A stretch of DNA of 64,000 nt from Kosakonia quasisacchari (lineage in GTDB: Bacteria; Pseudomonadota; Gammaproteobacteria; Enterobacterales; Enterobacteriaceae): the NCBI RefSeq assembly GCF_004331415.1, contig NZ_SJOP01000010.1, positions 124,001 through 188,000 on the forward strand, in the 5' to 3' direction. Each line of letters opens with the position of its first letter. Position 1 is the stretch's first letter. The notes beneath the pieces were generated by a model. It saw only the letters and a program-made list of their open reading frames with translations, was not told the DNA's origin and did not search any database. The translations under genes were made by a program, and so were the position numbers. Positions 1 through 10,128 of this stretch are shown here, piece by piece.

Positions 1-1
1 G

Positions 2-1246
2 CAGAATCGGGTGCTGGTTAACCCGCGCCCACTTTCACCTGCCAGCCACGCGCTTATTCGTGGTGAACGCCCGCAAACGGCGGTGATTCTGGGTACTGGC
101 GCGGCAGGAAGCGCGGCGGCGATCACGTTGCGTGACGCCGGATTTAACGGCCACCTGGTATTGATCGATAAAGAAGATAATGCGCCCTACGATCGCACCG
201 CATTGAGCAAATTCGTTCCGGCGGGGAAAATGAAAATCAGTGAAGTCCCCCACCTGCTGGATAACGCCTTTTACAGTCAGCCTGGCGTCGAAATCCTGCG
301 TGAAGAGGTGACGGATCTGGATAGCCACGCTCATCAGCTTACGCTTGCCAGTGGTCGGCAGATTTCCTTCGACAAACTGCTGATGGCGACTGGCGGCCAA
401 CCGGTGTGGCCGGATATTCCCGGCAACCACCTGGCGGGCGTACATGTGCTGCGTGGTATCCACCAGGCCGAACGTCTGCTTAATGAAGTGGAACAGGAAC
501 AGCAACTGGTGGTGATCGGTAATAGCTTTATCGCCATGGAGCTGGCGGCAGCACTGCGTAATCAGGATATCGACGTGACGGTATTATCACGTCATGCGCT
601 GCCTTTTGTACCGCAGTTCGGTGAGGAGATAGGGCAGTATTTTATGAACCTGCATAAACAGAATGGCGTGAAGTTTGTTACCGGCGAACCGGCTGCGCTG
701 GAGGGCAACGGCCATGTGCAGAGCGTGACGTTAAAAGATGGCCGTTCAGTGCCAGCACATGTGGTGGTGTTTGCCACGGGCGTGAAGCCAGTAACCGACA
801 TGGCGCGCGATCTGCCCCATGAAAAAGATGGCAGCCTGACGGTGGATGAAACGTTGAGCGCGGCAACGGATGTCTGGGCAGTAGGCGATATCGCCAGCTA
901 CCCGGCCCCGGAAGGGCGCCGGCGTATTGAACACTGGCGTGTTGCACAGCAGCAGGGACGGCTCGCTGCGCTGAATATGCTGGGCGAGCAGCATGCTTTT
1001 GATCGGGTGCCCTTTTTCTGGACGACTCACTTCGGTAACCGTTTTGAATACCTCGGTTATACCCGCGAGTGGGACAGCATGAAAATGTTGGGATCGTTTG
1101 ATAACAAACGCTTTGCCGTGCTCTACGGCAAAGAAGGTGTGCTGAAAGCGGTGCTGAGCTGCGGGGAATACAGTGAAACGGCGGGATTATTGCTCAAAAT
1201 GCAGCAGCCTATCAGTATGCGAGCGGCCAGCGAAATACTGGCCTGA
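2..1246 (+). CDS. AIF-family FAD/NAD(P)-dependent oxidoreductase, 5'-truncated by window edge
   Basis: Pyridine nucleotide-disulphide oxidoreductase fold. An N-terminal FAD-binding GTGAAGSAAA motif follows shortly after a proline-rich linker, an NAD-binding strand (VVIGNSFIAMELA) lies near the middle, and the second FAD contact VWAVGDIAS lies around residue 290 of the visible part. The family (AIFM3/apoptosis-inducing-factor-like reductases) transfers electrons from NAD(P)H, often to an N-terminal Rieske iron-sulphur domain. A GTG at 11 could be read as a start, but the frame is open to the first base of the window and the linker looks like the end of a preceding domain, so the gene probably begins outside, perhaps with a Rieske domain (inference). 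The usual second Gly of the NAD motif is Ala (FIAME rather than FIGME). It occupies the place of dgcC in E. coli. A hairpin separates it from proC. Confidence 0.8.
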   Translation, partial: QNRVLVNPRPLSPASHALIRGERPQTAVILGTGAAGSAAAITLRDAGFNGHLVLIDKEDNAPYDRTALSKFVPAGKMKISEVPHLLDNAFYSQPGVEILREEVTDLDSHAHQLTLASGRQISFDKLLMATGGQPVWPDIPGNHLAGVHVLRGIHQAERLLNEVEQEQQLVVIGNSFIAMELAAALRNQDIDVTVLSRHALPFVPQFGEEIGQYFMNLHKQNGVKFVTGEPAALEGNGHVQSVTLKDGRSVPAHVVVFATGVKPVTDMARDLPHEKDGSLTVDETLSAATDVWAVGDIASYPAPEGRRRIEHWRVAQQQGRLAALNMLGEQHAFDRVPFFWTTHFGNRFEYLGYTREWDSMKMLGSFDNKRFAVLYGKEGVLKAVLSCGEYSETAGLLLKMQQPISMRAASEILA

Positions 1247-1252
1247 TAAATG

Positions 1253-1277
1253 GCGCCACGCGGGATGAGCGTGGCGC
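1253..1277. terminator. bidirectional hairpin between oxidoreductase gene and proC
   Basis: Perfect 9-bp stem (GCGCCACGC at 1253-1261 with GCGTGGCGC at 1269-1277) and a 7-base loop between two convergent genes. There is no long T-run on either side, so intrinsic termination is plausible but not certain. Confidence 0.55.
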
Positions 1278-1283
1278 ATGGCT

Positions 1284-2090
1284 TTAGCTGCTCAGTTTGT
1301 CGGACTTCGCCATACAAGCGGCAATAGCTTCGATAACCGCCGAGCGGAAACCTTTCTCTTCCAGCACTTTGACCGCCTCAATGGTGGTGCCGCCAGGCGA
1401 GCACACCATATCTTTTAGCTCACCGGGATGCTTACCGGTTTCCAGCACCATTTTCGCGGAACCCATCACCGCCTGCGCGGCGAATTTGTAGGCTTGCGCG
1501 CGCGGCATCCCGCCCAGCACAGCGGCATCGGCCATCGCTTCGATAAACATGAACACATACGCCGGTGCAGAGCCGCTGACGCCAACTACCGGGTGGATCA
1601 TCGGTTCGGCAATCACTTCTGCTTCACCAAAGCAGCGGAAGATATTTAGCACATCGGCGGTATCTTCCGGCGTGACCAGCGCGTTAGGTGTCACAGAGGT
1701 CATACCGGCGTTCACCAGCGACGGTGTGTTGGGCATGGCGCGGACGATTTTGCGGTCGTGACCGAGTGCGCGAGCTAACTGATCAAGCGTAACGCCTGCG
1801 GCGATGGAGACAACCAGCGTCTCTTTGTTCAGGCTGGAGGAGATATCGTTAAGGACTTTCACCATAATGTTCGGTTTGACTGCGCCAAAGACGATATCGG
1901 CTATCTGCGCCACTTCTTGCGCGCTTTGTGCTGGATTTACGCCAAACTGGTCATGCAGGGCGGCCACTTTATCCGGCGACGGGGTATAAACCCAGATTTG
2001 CCCCGGCAGCACCTGGCCGCTGGCAATCAAGCCGCCAACAATCGCTTTGCCCATGTTTCCGCAGCCGATAAAACCGATTTTTTTTTCCAT
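1284..2090 (-). CDS. proC: pyrroline-5-carboxylate reductase ProC
   Basis: Last step of proline biosynthesis in the cytoplasm: reduces 1-pyrroline-5-carboxylate to L-proline with NAD(P)H. The protein opens MEKKIGFIGCGNMGKAI, the dinucleotide-binding GxGxMG motif, and has the C-terminal family signature around HPGELKDMVCSPGGTTIEA. The frame extends further upstream, but the Met at 2090 gives 268 residues, matching the usual 269 of the family, and places the nucleotide-binding strand at the N-terminus. It is divergent from yaiI with 133 bases between the two starts. Nothing unusual was seen. Confidence 0.97.
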   Translation of the reverse strand: MEKKIGFIGCGNMGKAIVGGLIASGQVLPGQIWVYTPSPDKVAALHDQFGVNPAQSAQEVAQIADIVFGAVKPNIMVKVLNDISSSLNKETLVVSIAAGVTLDQLARALGHDRKIVRAMPNTPSLVNAGMTSVTPNALVTPEDTADVLNIFRCFGEAEVIAEPMIHPVVGVSGSAPAYVFMFIEAMADAAVLGGMPRAQAYKFAAQAVMGSAKMVLETGKHPGELKDMVCSPGGTTIEAVKVLEEKGFRSAVIEAIAACMAKSDKLSS

Positions 2091-2223
2091 CACATCCGTC
2101 TCTCTGCTTGTAAATGGTTGTGCGATATAGCTTAACGTGGATTGGCGGTGAGGGCGAAAGGATCTCTCCTTTCCCCGACAGGAAATTAAAGCGACAATGC
2201 GCCGCAAACAGAAAGGAGCAACG

Positions 2224-2685
2224 ATGGCGATTTGGGTTGATGCGGACGCTTGTCCGAACGTAATCAAAGAGATTTTATTCCGTGCTGCCGAGCGTACACA
2301 GACGCCGTTAACGCTGGTGGCGAACCAAAACCTGCGCGTGCCGCCATCACGGGTGATCCGTTCCATCAGGGTGCCCGCTGGTTTTGACGTCGCTGATAAT
2401 GAAATTGTCCGGTTGTGCGAGGCCGGTGATTTAGTTATCACGGCGGATATTCCGCTGGCGGCAGAAGTGCTGGCAAAAGGCGCGGCGGCGCTAAACCCGC
2501 GCGGTGAACGCTACAGCGAGGCGACTATCCGTGAAAGGCTGACGATGCGTGATTTTATGGATACCCTGCGCGCCAGCGGTATTCAGACCGGTGGCCCGGA
2601 TAGCCTGTCACAGCGGGATCGCCAGCAATTTGCCGCCGAGTTGGATAAATGGCTGCTGGCCGACAAGCGTCGCCAGGGCGAGTAA
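2224..2685 (+). CDS. yaiI: YaiI, UPF0178/DUF188 family protein
   Basis: Small soluble protein (153 residues) of the YaiI/YqxD family, which has a PIN-like nuclease-type fold but no established function. The N-terminus [16 protein letters not shown] carries the acidic cluster of the fold and a second conserved acidic stretch is [13 protein letters not shown]. An upstream in-frame ATG at 2197 exists, but GAAAGGAGCAACG just before 2224 is a good ribosome-binding site and gives the usual length. It sits between divergent proC and aroL as in E. coli. The family assignment is secure; the biochemical role is unknown. Confidence 0.93.
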   Translation: MAIWVDADACPNVIKEILFRAAERTQTPLTLVANQNLRVPPSRVIRSIRVPAGFDVADNEIVRLCEAGDLVITADIPLAAEVLAKGAAALNPRGERYSEATIRERLTMRDFMDTLRASGIQTGGPDSLSQRDRQQFAAELDKWLLADKRRQGE

Positions 2686-2777
2686 ATTCTGCGCATTCCA
2701 TCATGATGTGATACTGTTTGCCGCCTTGCGGGCTTGCCAGCCTGTGTTACATTCAGTAAGGTTGGCGCGACACGTAC

Positions 2778-2872
2778 TGCCATAGAATCTTTACAGATGA
2801 AACCCAGACTCAATCTGGCTTTACTTGAAGTTTTTACTGCGGCAGACATAGAACTGTAACGTTAATTTTACG
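2778..2872 (+). promoter_or_regulatory. candidate TyrR boxes upstream of aroL
   Basis: TyrR binds TGTAAA-N6-TTTACA with an invariant G and C 14 bases apart. A strong match, TGTAAC-GTTAAT-TTTACG, lies at 2855-2872. A weaker one, TGCCAT-N6-TTTACA with correct G/C spacing, lies at 2778-2795. E. coli aroL is known to be repressed by TyrR through several boxes in the same place. Confidence 0.72.
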
Positions 2873-2879
2873 ATGAATT

Positions 2880-2900
2880 TCGTACTAGTTTGGTGATATC
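2880..2900 (+). promoter_or_regulatory. candidate TrpR operator upstream of aroL
   Basis: CGTACTAGTTTGGTGATATC at 2881-2900 contains the GTACTAGTT core of the TrpR operator. E. coli aroL has a TrpR site at the equivalent place, used together with TyrR. Identification is by motif and position only. Confidence 0.65.
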
Positions 2901-2956
2901 ATCGCTGTCTTATTTTCCGTCCTGCACTGCGCGGGACCCGGAGGGAACACCTGCTC

Positions 2957-3481
2957 ATGACGCTCCCCATTTTTCTTATCGGCGCACGTGGTTGCGGTAA
3001 ATCGACGGTAGGTCGAACGCTGGCGCTGGCGCAGGGATGCCAGTTTATCGATACCGATTACTGGTTGCAGGAAAATGCCCAACAGACCATCGCTGCGATT
3101 GTTGAACAAGAAGGGTGGGACGGTTTTCGCGCACGGGAAACAGCCGCGCTGGAAGCGGTTTGTGCGCCATCACGCGTGGTGGCGACCGGCGGTGGGATTA
3201 TTCTTAGCGAATACAACCGCCGTTTTATGCGCGAACACGGCGTGGTGGTTTATCTCTGCGCGCCGGTAGATGTGCTGGCTGAGCGGCTGCAGGCGTTTCC
3301 AGAAGAGGGGCAACGCCCGACATTAACCGGTAAGCCCATCAGTGAAGAAGTCAGTGAAGTGCTGGCGCAGCGCGATGCGCTGTACCGTGAAGCTGCGCAT
3401 TATGTGGTAGATGCGGCGCAGTCGCCGGATAAGGTGGTGTCTGATATTGAAGCGGCATTGCAACTGGCGCGCGCCAGTTAG
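2957..3481 (+). CDS. aroL: shikimate kinase II AroL
   Basis: Phosphorylates shikimate at the 3-OH with ATP in the chorismate pathway. The Walker A loop GARGCGKST is at residues 9-17, the shikimate/Mg-binding DTD at 32-34, the shikimate-binding Arg in FRARE at 58, and GGGI at 78-81. The lid Arg lies in [10 protein letters not shown]. At 174 residues it matches E. coli AroL. TyrR and TrpR motifs upstream indicate repression by aromatic amino acids. yaiA follows 50 bases later and may be cotranscribed. Confidence 0.97.
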   Translation: MTLPIFLIGARGCGKSTVGRTLALAQGCQFIDTDYWLQENAQQTIAAIVEQEGWDGFRARETAALEAVCAPSRVVATGGGIILSEYNRRFMREHGVVVYLCAPVDVLAERLQAFPEEGQRPTLTGKPISEEVSEVLAQRDALYREAAHYVVDAAQSPDKVVSDIEAALQLARAS

Positions 3482-3531
3482 CGAAACGTTTGTCTATACT
3501 TATTGCTCGACCCGCAAAATGAGGAAGAGCT

Positions 3532-3723
3532 ATGCCGACCAAACCGCCATACCCGCGTGAAGCCCGCATTGTCGCCGTTGAAAAAGGCGCGAACAGCCCG
3601 ACCGTTACCTGGTATGAACTGCGCGCCGACCATCCGAAACCGGATACCTTAATTAGCGAACACCCCACCGAGCAGGAAGCTCTGGACGCCAAACGGCGTT
3701 ATGAAGATCCGGACAAAAGTTAA
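3532..3723 (+). CDS. yaiA: YaiA, small conserved protein
   Basis: A 63-residue hydrophilic protein downstream of aroL, in the same position and of the same length as E. coli YaiA. It has no signal peptide, membrane segment or known catalytic motif. A clear ribosome-binding site (GAGGAAGAGC) precedes the ATG. In E. coli it belongs to the TyrR-controlled aroL unit, which suggests a link to aromatic metabolism, but no function is established. Confidence 0.9.
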   Translation: MPTKPPYPREARIVAVEKGANSPTVTWYELRADHPKPDTLISEHPTEQEALDAKRRYEDPDKS

Positions 3724-3938
3724 ACCGGATCTTTCAGGCTGGATGATTTCCTGAACATTACAAAAACGGAACTACGTCACATTTTTAAACTGGCTGAATA
3801 ACAACCAGCGATTACTATTTCATTGTTACTGGAATTTATATGAGCACGGGAGTGGCATGTTCTCTTTACACAACAGCAGTCAAAACGGCGTGATTGAGAG
3901 CGAATAAGAACAAGCAGTGATGAAAGGCGGTAAGTAAA

Positions 3939-4616
3939 ATGAGTGCGTCCCTGGCGATCCTCACCATTGGTGTGGTTCCGGTAAAAGAGATTTTTCCGCT
4001 CCTCGCGGAGCATGTTTCAGAAGAGCAGATTACCCATCTCAGCCTGCTGGGAAAAATGGATCCGGACGAGGTACGCCGTGAATACGTCGTTGACGCCGGG
4101 GAGCACGCCATTCCCACACGATTAAGCGATGACAGCCTTGGGATGGTTTCCCGGGAGAAAGTGGAGCGCGATCTGCAAGGCGTTATCGAAGTGCTGGATA
4201 ACCAGGGTTACGATGTCATTTTGTTGATGAGCACGGCTGACATCCGCGGTTTTGTTGCGCGTAAGGCTATTTTGATTGAGCCACAGCGCATTATTCCGCC
4301 GCTGGTTGCTTCCATTGTTGACGGGCACCAGGTGGGCGTGATGGTGCCGATCCCCGAATTGATGGCGCAGCAAAAGAAAAAATGGCACGTGCTGGAAAAG
4401 GAACCTTATTACGTGCTGGCTCATCCTTACCTGGCGACAGAACAGGAATTAATTGACGCGGGCAAAGAACTTATTGAGCGCGGTGCGGATGTACTCATGC
4501 TCGATTGTCTTGGTTTCCATCAATATCATCGCGATTTGCTGCAAAAAGCGCTGGATGTACCCGTTTTATTATCGAATGTGCTGGCCGCGAGGCTGGCATC
4601 TGAACTGCTGGTGTAG
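3939..4616 (+). CDS. aroM: AroM family protein
   Basis: 225 residues, the same length as E. coli AroM, with the characteristic start [20 protein letters not shown]. It resembles Asp/Glu racemase-like folds; conserved segments include [13 protein letters not shown] and [16 protein letters not shown], the latter with a Cys in a racemase-like context. The protein has no proven function. In E. coli it is cotranscribed with aroL and yaiA; here 215 bases separate it from yaiA, so a separate promoter is possible. Confidence 0.93.
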   Translation: MSASLAILTIGVVPVKEIFPLLAEHVSEEQITHLSLLGKMDPDEVRREYVVDAGEHAIPTRLSDDSLGMVSREKVERDLQGVIEVLDNQGYDVILLMSTADIRGFVARKAILIEPQRIIPPLVASIVDGHQVGVMVPIPELMAQQKKKWHVLEKEPYYVLAHPYLATEQELIDAGKELIERGADVLMLDCLGFHQYHRDLLQKALDVPVLLSNVLAARLASELLV

Positions 4617-4668
4617 GCCTGCAAGCGTGTGAATTTCTCGTGACAGAAGCAAAGCCCGCCCTCTATAG

Positions 4669-4989
<321 letters not shown>

Positions 4990-4993
4990 TGCA

Positions 4994-5018
4994 AAACGCC
5001 CGGATTTTCCGGGCGTTT
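4994..5018. terminator. bidirectional terminator between ppnP and rdgC
   Basis: 11-bp perfect stem (AAACGCCCGGA with TCCGGGCGTTT) and a 3-base loop. It is A-rich before and T-rich after, so it can serve both convergent genes. Confidence 0.85.
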
Positions 5019-5034
5019 GTCTATGGGGAAAAAG

Positions 5035-5946
5035 CTAGCGTTGCGCTTCGCCGCCTAAGCCTTCCACCAGGTTTTGAATCAATGCCGCCAGCTCGCCGGT
5101 CATCAGAATAAAATCGGCATCGAAACGCTGGGCAAAATCTTCGCGATCGATATCTTCGTTCTGATCGCGCAGCTCATCGCAGAATTTCAGCCGCTTCACG
5201 GAACCGTCATCGCACATCAGGAACTGAATACGCTGCTGCCAGTCGAGCGCCAGCTTGGTGACGACTTTGCCCGCTTCAATGTGTACGGCGATTTCATCGC
5301 TCACCAGATCCTGCTTTTTCGCACGGATCACACCGCCATCTTCCAGCATCGCTTTCAGCTCTGCTTCGTCCAGCAACTGGAAACCCTGCGCCACCGTACC
5401 GGAACGCACCCATTCGGTCAGCGTCAGTTCGATAGGATTTTCCATCGCCAGCGGCACTACCGGCAGCGAGCCGAGACTTTTACGCAGTAACGCCAGCGTG
5501 TCTTCCGCTTTTTTGGCGCTGGCACAATCGACCATAATCAGACCATTCACGGTGTCGATCCACATCATGGTCTGGCTGAAACGGCTGAACGCACGTGGCA
5601 GCAAGGAGTGCAGCACTTCGTCTTTCAGCGAATCTTTTTCTGTTTTCTTAAGCTTGCGACCCTGCTCGGCTTCAAGACGGGAAATTTTCGCTTCCAGCGC
5701 TTGTTTGACTACCGGCGTCGGCAGAATTTTTTCTTCTTTACGCGCGCAGATAATAATCTGACCGTTGTTGCTATGGGTCAGCGCGTCTCTGTGTGAACCC
5801 ATCGGTGGAACCCATCCGGTTTTCGCCATATCCTGACTACCGCATGGAGTAAACGATAGTGGGGCAAGCTGTTTTTCCATCTCTTCCGCACGCAGCGCCA
5901 CATCGCGGCTGAGACGGTATACCATTAAATTTTTGAACCACAGCAT
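5035..5946 (-). CDS. rdgC: recombination-associated protein RdgC
   Basis: Ring-shaped, sequence-nonspecific double-strand DNA-binding protein that restrains RecA and is needed for growth in some recombination mutants. Start chosen at 5946 ([16 protein letters not shown]), giving 303 residues exactly as in E. coli; the open frame upstream to 6030 adds non-conserved residues. Basic, cytoplasmic, no enzymatic motif. Divergent from mak, sharing 99 bases of upstream DNA. Confidence 0.96.
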   Translation of the reverse strand: MLWFKNLMVYRLSRDVALRAEEMEKQLAPLSFTPCGSQDMAKTGWVPPMGSHRDALTHSNNGQIIICARKEEKILPTPVVKQALEAKISRLEAEQGRKLKKTEKDSLKDEVLHSLLPRAFSRFSQTMMWIDTVNGLIMVDCASAKKAEDTLALLRKSLGSLPVVPLAMENPIELTLTEWVRSGTVAQGFQLLDEAELKAMLEDGGVIRAKKQDLVSDEIAVHIEAGKVVTKLALDWQQRIQFLMCDDGSVKRLKFCDELRDQNEDIDREDFAQRFDADFILMTGELAALIQNLVEGLGGEAQR

Positions 5947-6045
5947 GATTTTTTCCACGGCCTTGTCGTTAAATGCAGCGGGCATGATAGCGAATTGTCG
6001 CCGCCGTTGCATTGCTAATGCGTGGTCCACTATGAGGAGTTTGAT

Positions 6046-6954
6046 GTGCGTATCGGTATCGACTTAGGTGGTACAAAAACAGAAATCATCGCGCTGGGCG
6101 AACAAGGCGAAGAGTTGTTTCGCCACCGCCAGGCCACGCCGCGTGACTATTGGCAGACCATTGAGCTAATCGCCTCGCTGGTGGATCTCACGGAAAAAGA
6201 GACCAGGCAGCGCGGCACGGTGGGCATGGGCATTCCCGGTTCGATTTCGCCTTACACGGGTGTGGTGAAAAACGCTAACTCAACCTGGTTGAACGGTAAA
6301 CCGTTCGATAAGGATTTGAGCCAGCGGCTGAATCGCGAAGTGCGGCTGGCAAACGACGCCAACTGCCTGGCGGTATCCGAGGCGGTGGACGGCGCGGCAG
6401 CCGGGGCGCAAACGGTGTTCGCGGTGATTATCGGCACCGGCTGCGGTTCCGGTGTGGCGCTTAACGGGCGCGCGCACATCGGCGGCAACGGCACCGCCGG
6501 TGAGTGGGGGCACAATCCGTTGCCGTGGATGGATGAGGATGAGCTGCGCTATCGCACCGAAGTCCCCTGTTATTGCGGCAAGCAGGGCTGTATTGAAACC
6601 TTTATTTCAGGCACCGGCTTTGCCACGGATTACCAGCGGCTTAGCGGTAATGCGCTCAAGGGCAATGAAATTATGCGGCTGGTGGGCGAGCAGGATGCGG
6701 TGGCGGAACTGGCGATTAGCCGGTACGAGCTGCGGCTGGCGAAATCGCTGGCGCATGTGGTGAACATTCTTGACCCGGATGTGATCGTGCTGGGCGGCGG
6801 CATGAGTAACGTCGAGCGGCTTTACCAGACCGTACCGGTTCTGCTGCGCAACTGGGTGTTTGGCGGTGAGTGCGAAACGCCGATCCGCAAAGCGCTGCAC
6901 GGCGATTCCAGCGGTGTTCGCGGCGCGGCGTGGCTGTGGTCACAGGGCGAATAA
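6046..6954 (+). CDS. mak: fructokinase Mak (ROK family)
   Basis: Phosphorylates D-fructose (also mannose and glucose) to the 6-phosphate. ROK-family features: ATP-binding [12 protein letters not shown] at the N-terminus, catalytic Asp in LANDANC, the [17 protein letters not shown] signature, and a [10 protein letters not shown] zinc-binding cluster. Start is GTG at 6046, preceded by GAGGAG at 6034-6039; this gives 302 residues, the E. coli length, whereas the ATG at 6022 adds eight unconserved residues. araJ, which follows mak in E. coli, is absent; sbcC is reached immediately. Confidence 0.95.
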   Translation: MRIGIDLGGTKTEIIALGEQGEELFRHRQATPRDYWQTIELIASLVDLTEKETRQRGTVGMGIPGSISPYTGVVKNANSTWLNGKPFDKDLSQRLNREVRLANDANCLAVSEAVDGAAAGAQTVFAVIIGTGCGSGVALNGRAHIGGNGTAGEWGHNPLPWMDEDELRYRTEVPCYCGKQGCIETFISGTGFATDYQRLSGNALKGNEIMRLVGEQDAVAELAISRYELRLAKSLAHVVNILDPDVIVLGGGMSNVERLYQTVPVLLRNWVFGGECETPIRKALHGDSSGVRGAAWLWSQGE

Positions 6955-6959
6955 ACACT

Positions 6960-6989
6960 GAGGGCGCGGTTGAACGCGCCCTCTTTTTT
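6960..6989 (+). terminator. intrinsic terminator of mak
   Basis: 9-bp stem GAGGGCGCG / CGCGCCCTC (6960-6968 with 6975-6983) followed by six T at 6984-6989. The T-run overlaps the sbcC stop codon on the opposite strand. Confidence 0.9.
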
Positions 6990-9900
6990 AATTCACCGCG
7001 AATTTCCCGTCGAGTTTGCTGTAGCCCAGCCCATTAATTTTCTTCACTTTGATCTGCACCGGAATGCGCTCTTTCATCGCTTCGACATGGCTAATCACGC
7101 CGATGGTTTTGCCGCTGGCGTTCAGCGCGTCAAGGGCATCCAGCGCAGTATCCAGCGTTTCACTGTCCAGCGTGCCGAAGCCTTCATCGAGGAACAGTGA
7201 ATCGATGCGGGTTTTATGGCTCACCAGATCGGAGAGCGCCAGCGCCAGTGCAAGGCTGACCAGGAAACTCTCGCCGCCGGAAAGGGTGCGCGTATCACGT
7301 ACCGCGTCCGCCTGCCAGGTGTCGACCACTTCCAGTTCCAGGGCGTCGCTCTCTTTACGTTTCAGCAAATAACGGCCGTGCAGGCGATTAAGCTGGTTGT
7401 TCGCCAGCCAGACGAGGTTATCGAGTGTTAATCCCTGGGCGAATTTGCGGAATTTATCTCCCTCTTTGGAACCGATAAGCGCATTCAGGTGTCCCCAGTC
7501 GTCATACAGCACGCTGGCATGCGCCATCTCCTGCAGCACATTTTGCTGGCGCTTGCGGTTATCTTCGTCCTGCTTCAGCTGTTGACGAAATTCACCCTGG
7601 CGGGTGGTATTTTCCCGAAGTTGCCGCGAAACGGTTTCCAGCGTCAGGCTGATACTCTCCAGCGTGGCATTCGGGGCAAGCGCAGCAGGCGGTTGCGCCT
7701 GATGTGCATTCAATGCCTGTTCAGCGCTATTCGCTAATGCCTGTTTCTGCTGACATTCGCTGTCGAGCTTCTGGCGTAACTGCTCAAGGCGCTGGCGTTC
7801 AGGCTCGGTGAGTAGGGCGTCAAGAAATGCCTGATGATCGGCGAAAACGCTTTTTCCCAGCGCATCGGTAAATTGTTGCTCCAGCGCGCCTGCCGTTTGC
7901 TCCTCTTGCGCCAGTTGCTGATGTAAGGTTTGCCACTGGCTTTGCAGCGCAAGACACGCATCGTGTACTTTTCGCCAGCCTTCCAGCGCCACTGTCTGCC
8001 CGTCGCTGGGTATGTCGCTTTCCGGTAGTGTGTCGAGGATCGGCGTAAGTTGCGTCATTTTTTCGTGCAGCGCACTGAGCTGTTGCTGCTGGTGTTGCCA
8101 CTGCTCGGCTTCCTGCGCGCGCGCCGCCAGCCACGGCTCCTCTTCGCCTTCCGGCGGCAGCGCCAGATCCAGATGTTGCAGAGTGGTCGCCAGTTTTTCA
8201 CGGCGGGCAACCACGGCTTGTTGATATTGCTCGCTTTGTTGATGAAGTTCGCGGATTTGCAACTGCAATGTCTGGCGCTGGTTTAGCAAGTAGAGCTGAT
8301 GTTCATACGCATCCTGCGCACTTTGCCAACTGGTGAGTTCACGATGCGGCTCCAGCGTGACGCTCAGCGCAGCGCAGGCTTTCGCCCACTCCTGCAACCA
8401 GCTTTGCTCCTCTTGTTGCAGGTTTTTAACTTCGCGCTCATCTTTTTCGTAGCGTTCAGCCAACCCTTTCAGCCGCTCGCCAAGCGCGACGCCATCCTCT
8501 TTGACCTGGCGGACTTCGAGATCCAGCGCACTGCGTCGCGCCTGATTGACGCCTGGCTCAAGAGTTTGATAATGCGCTACTGCCGGATGTTCGGTTGCGC
8601 CACACAGCGGGCAAGGGTGACCGGGTTGCAGGCGCGCACGCTCGCTTTCCAGATCTTTGATCCGATTTTCCAGCTCGCAAATGGTCGTGACTTCCGTCAG
8701 TAGCTGGTTTTTCTCTTTATACAGTTCGCGTTTGCGCGCCAGCTCAACGCTGATTTTTTCCTGCTCGGCGCGTAAATCCAGCAAGCTCTGCTGGCGCTGT
8801 GCTAGCTGCTTGCGTAGCGGAGCAAAACGGGCATGCAGTGCGGTAAGCTGCTGGCGAAGCGGGCGGTTTTGCGCGCACAGCGCCATTGCCGCCGCGGTAT
8901 CTTCCTCGCTCATCTCCAGCGTTGACGCAGGCAAGGTGCGCAGTTTCGTCTCGTGCGTCTGCACGCGCTGTTGCAGTCCGAGCCACTGTTTTTTCTCCTC
9001 TTCCAGCTGGTTGAACAACACGCGCCAGCCGGTTAATTCGCTTTGCCAGCGCTGAAAACGGGCATTTTCAACAAGCCAACTTTCCAGCGTTTTTTGCGTT
9101 TCCTGCAATGTTGCATGCTGCTGTTGGGCGCTAAAGCGAATGCGTGCGCGCTGTAACAGGCTGGCATGTAAGCGAGTATTTACTTCTTCGCTCTGTGTTC
9201 GAGTGCGGAGTAGCGCTTTACGCTGCTCCTCAAGCCGATCCCACAGTGGGCGTAATTGCAGCGCCGGTTGCGCGCGTTCCAGCGCCGCTAACTGCGGCTG
9301 GGCACCGGCCAGCGCCTGCTGTGCCTGTACCAGCGCGGCCTGTGCGCGTCCGCGTGCGGCACGTAGCTCCGCATCGCGGTTCAGCCAGTTTGCCTGCGCC
9401 TGTATGTCGCGCTGACCCGCCAGTAAAAGTTGCTCTTCGTCAGTGAGTGCCTGCAAACTTTGCGCAAGATGCTGGCGCTGCTCATCGTTAAGTAGCACCA
9501 CGCCTTCGGCCTGCGCCTGCAACTTCTCCAGCCGGGTTTTCGCTGCTTTGTGTTTTTCAAACACCATGGCGGAAATCTGCCCATAAATCTCGGTGCCGGT
9601 CAGCTCTTCCAGCAGCTCGGCACGTTCGCGCGGTTTCGCATTGAGGAACGCGGCAAACTGCCCCTGCGACAGCAGCATGGAGCGGGTGAAACGGCCATAA
9701 TCCAGCCCGGTCAGTGAGGCGGTAAGATCAAGTTTATCTTTCACTTTATCGGCAAGGATTTTGCCGTCGGCGCAGACCGCGAGTTCAACGCGCGGGGCTT
9801 GCAGGTTGCCATCCGGCAGCCCACGGGCGCGGCTCTGGCTCCAGAAGGCGCGATAGGCGACGCCTTTCACTTCAAACTCCACTTCAGCCAGGCAGTCGGC

Positions 9901-10128
9901 GGTGTCGCGGGTCATTAAATCGTTTTGCGATTGCGAAAGGGTGCTAAGACGCGGTGTTTCGTGATACAGCGCCAGGCAGATGGCGTCGAGCAGGGTGGTT
10001 TTCCCCGCACCGGTCGCACCGGTAATGGCGAAAAGACCATTGCTGGCGAACGGCTCTTCGGTGAAGTCTATTTTCCACTCGCCTTTGAGCGAGTTCAGGT
10101 TTTTCAGCCGCAGGCTCAGGATTTTCAT
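6988..10128 (-). CDS. sbcC: SbcC subunit of SbcCD exonuclease
   Basis: Rad50-like SMC ATPase that works with SbcD to cleave hairpins and process DNA ends. 1046 residues (E. coli 1048). N-terminal Walker A in [17 protein letters not shown] (about residues 33-49), long coiled coils on both sides of the zinc hook CPLCG near residue 510, ABC signature [18 protein letters not shown] and Walker [12 protein letters not shown] near the C-terminus. The start overlaps the sbcD stop by four bases (ATGA type), so translation is coupled. The 3' end abuts the mak terminator. Confidence 0.97.
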   Translation of the reverse strand: MKILSLRLKNLNSLKGEWKIDFTEEPFASNGLFAITGATGAGKTTLLDAICLALYHETPRLSTLSQSQNDLMTRDTADCLAEVEFEVKGVAYRAFWSQSRARGLPDGNLQAPRVELAVCADGKILADKVKDKLDLTASLTGLDYGRFTRSMLLSQGQFAAFLNAKPRERAELLEELTGTEIYGQISAMVFEKHKAAKTRLEKLQAQAEGVVLLNDEQRQHLAQSLQALTDEEQLLLAGQRDIQAQANWLNRDAELRAARGRAQAALVQAQQALAGAQPQLAALERAQPALQLRPLWDRLEEQRKALLRTRTQSEEVNTRLHASLLQRARIRFSAQQQHATLQETQKTLESWLVENARFQRWQSELTGWRVLFNQLEEEKKQWLGLQQRVQTHETKLRTLPASTLEMSEEDTAAAMALCAQNRPLRQQLTALHARFAPLRKQLAQRQQSLLDLRAEQEKISVELARKRELYKEKNQLLTEVTTICELENRIKDLESERARLQPGHPCPLCGATEHPAVAHYQTLEPGVNQARRSALDLEVRQVKEDGVALGERLKGLAERYEKDEREVKNLQQEEQSWLQEWAKACAALSVTLEPHRELTSWQSAQDAYEHQLYLLNQRQTLQLQIRELHQQSEQYQQAVVARREKLATTLQHLDLALPPEGEEEPWLAARAQEAEQWQHQQQQLSALHEKMTQLTPILDTLPESDIPSDGQTVALEGWRKVHDACLALQSQWQTLHQQLAQEEQTAGALEQQFTDALGKSVFADHQAFLDALLTEPERQRLEQLRQKLDSECQQKQALANSAEQALNAHQAQPPAALAPNATLESISLTLETVSRQLRENTTRQGEFRQQLKQDEDNRKRQQNVLQEMAHASVLYDDWGHLNALIGSKEGDKFRKFAQGLTLDNLVWLANNQLNRLHGRYLLKRKESDALELEVVDTWQADAVRDTRTLSGGESFLVSLALALALSDLVSHKTRIDSLFLDEGFGTLDSETLDTALDALDALNASGKTIGVISHVEAMKERIPVQIKVKKINGLGYSKLDGKFAVN

